Assembly (NCBI GenBank): GCA_002352365.1
Contig: DEIJ01000119.1
Span: 23,415-28,614 of the forward strand
Reading direction: 5' to 3'
Length of the DNA: 5,200 bases
Source of the DNA: Dehalococcoidia bacterium UBA2777
GTDB taxonomy: Bacteria > Chloroflexota > Dehalococcoidia > UBA2247 > UBA2777
Made by a program: the position numbers and the translations under genes. Under the pieces are notes generated by a model that saw only the letters and a program-made list of their open reading frames with translations, did not search any database and had not been told where the DNA came from. Of the stretch, positions 5,057-5,200 are shown piece after piece (the first letter of the stretch is position 1; each line of letters begins with the position of its first letter).

Positions 5057-5200
5057 TCACCCTCCACAAGAAAGAAAGCTTGGGCTGCTGTCAGGGGCCC
5101 TCGAATTAGCCGGCACTAAGATTTTGGATGAACCCTTAGGGTTGCCTTTGCCATAGGCCTCACCATTCTTATGGTCCAACGGATGTTCCACTGGAAGGGC
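5057..5200 (-). CDS. Possible C-terminal end of an unrecognised protein, running in from the right window edge
   Basis: One minus-strand frame is open from the window edge to a TGA at 5059-5057, giving 47 residues that begin ALPVEHPLDHKNGEAYGKG and end SPSFLSCGG. I do not recognise it, and its Gly/Ser/Pro/Asn-rich composition does not look like a conserved domain. A second minus frame is open from 5199 to a TAG at 5118-5116 (27 residues), so the open length alone says little. If real, the gene would precede thiL on the same strand, its stop about 57 bp before the thiL -35 element. No clear terminator lies between them. This could equally be non-coding DNA or a decayed gene end. Confidence 0.18.
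   Translation of the reverse strand, partial: ALPVEHPLDHKNGEAYGKGNPKGSSKILVPANSRAPDSSPSFLSCGG

Noticed and set aside
4912..5109. 65-codon plus-strand open frame across the thiL start region.
   Set aside because: It is antisense to the thiL 5' end and its promoter, has no family resemblance and no ribosome binding site.

Overview
This looks like an ordinary bacterial chromosome segment of about 50% GC. It lies next to the replication-initiator gene dnaA and is rich in tRNA-related functions. The DnaA N-terminus, the mnmG next to dnaA, and the thiL-tsaE-tsaB block read to me as Chloroflexota, possibly Dehalococcoidia-like. That assignment rests on recalled similarity only and is weak. I see no mobile element, CRISPR array, riboswitch or defence system.

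Layout, left to right. Positions 1-600 (minus) hold the first 200 codons of dnaA, cut off by the window edge. Upstream of it on the same strand are tRNA-Arg(UCG) at 609-685 and tRNA-His(GUG) at 686-763. Both encode their CCA ends and they touch with no base between them. A good sigma70-type promoter at 774-802 starts a transcript about 4 nt before tRNA-His. Nothing between the tRNAs and dnaA looks like a terminator or a separate promoter, so a tRNA-His/tRNA-Arg/dnaA transcript is likely. The divergent spacer up to 928 carries four copies of TGTGG/CCACA, which may be degenerate DnaA boxes, and an extended -10 element for mnmG.

Positions 929-2818 (plus) are a full-length mnmG (gidA). Converging on it from the right is a minus-strand operon of overlapping genes: thiL (4964-3951), tsaE (3970-3482) and tsaB (3485-2772). 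thiL/tsaE overlap by 20 nt, tsaE/tsaB share an ATGA, and the end of tsaB overlaps the end of mnmG by 47 bp tail to tail. A promoter at 4972-5000 puts the predicted thiL transcription start at its ATG, so thiL looks leaderless. A minus-strand terminator-like hairpin plus T-run lies inside mnmG. The last ~235 bp (4965-5200) hold this promoter and an unrecognised open frame running off the window.

How the genes fit together: MnmG modifies the wobble uridine (U34) of a set of tRNAs, while TsaB and TsaE are part of the machinery that makes t6A at position 37 of ANN-decoding tRNAs. With two tRNA genes beside them, most of the window concerns tRNA supply and modification. DnaA (replication initiation) and ThiL (last step of thiamine diphosphate synthesis) are the exceptions. 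The most notable points are regulatory: very short or absent 5' leaders on dnaA, mnmG and thiL, abutting tRNAs, and convergent overlap with a terminator buried in the opposing gene.
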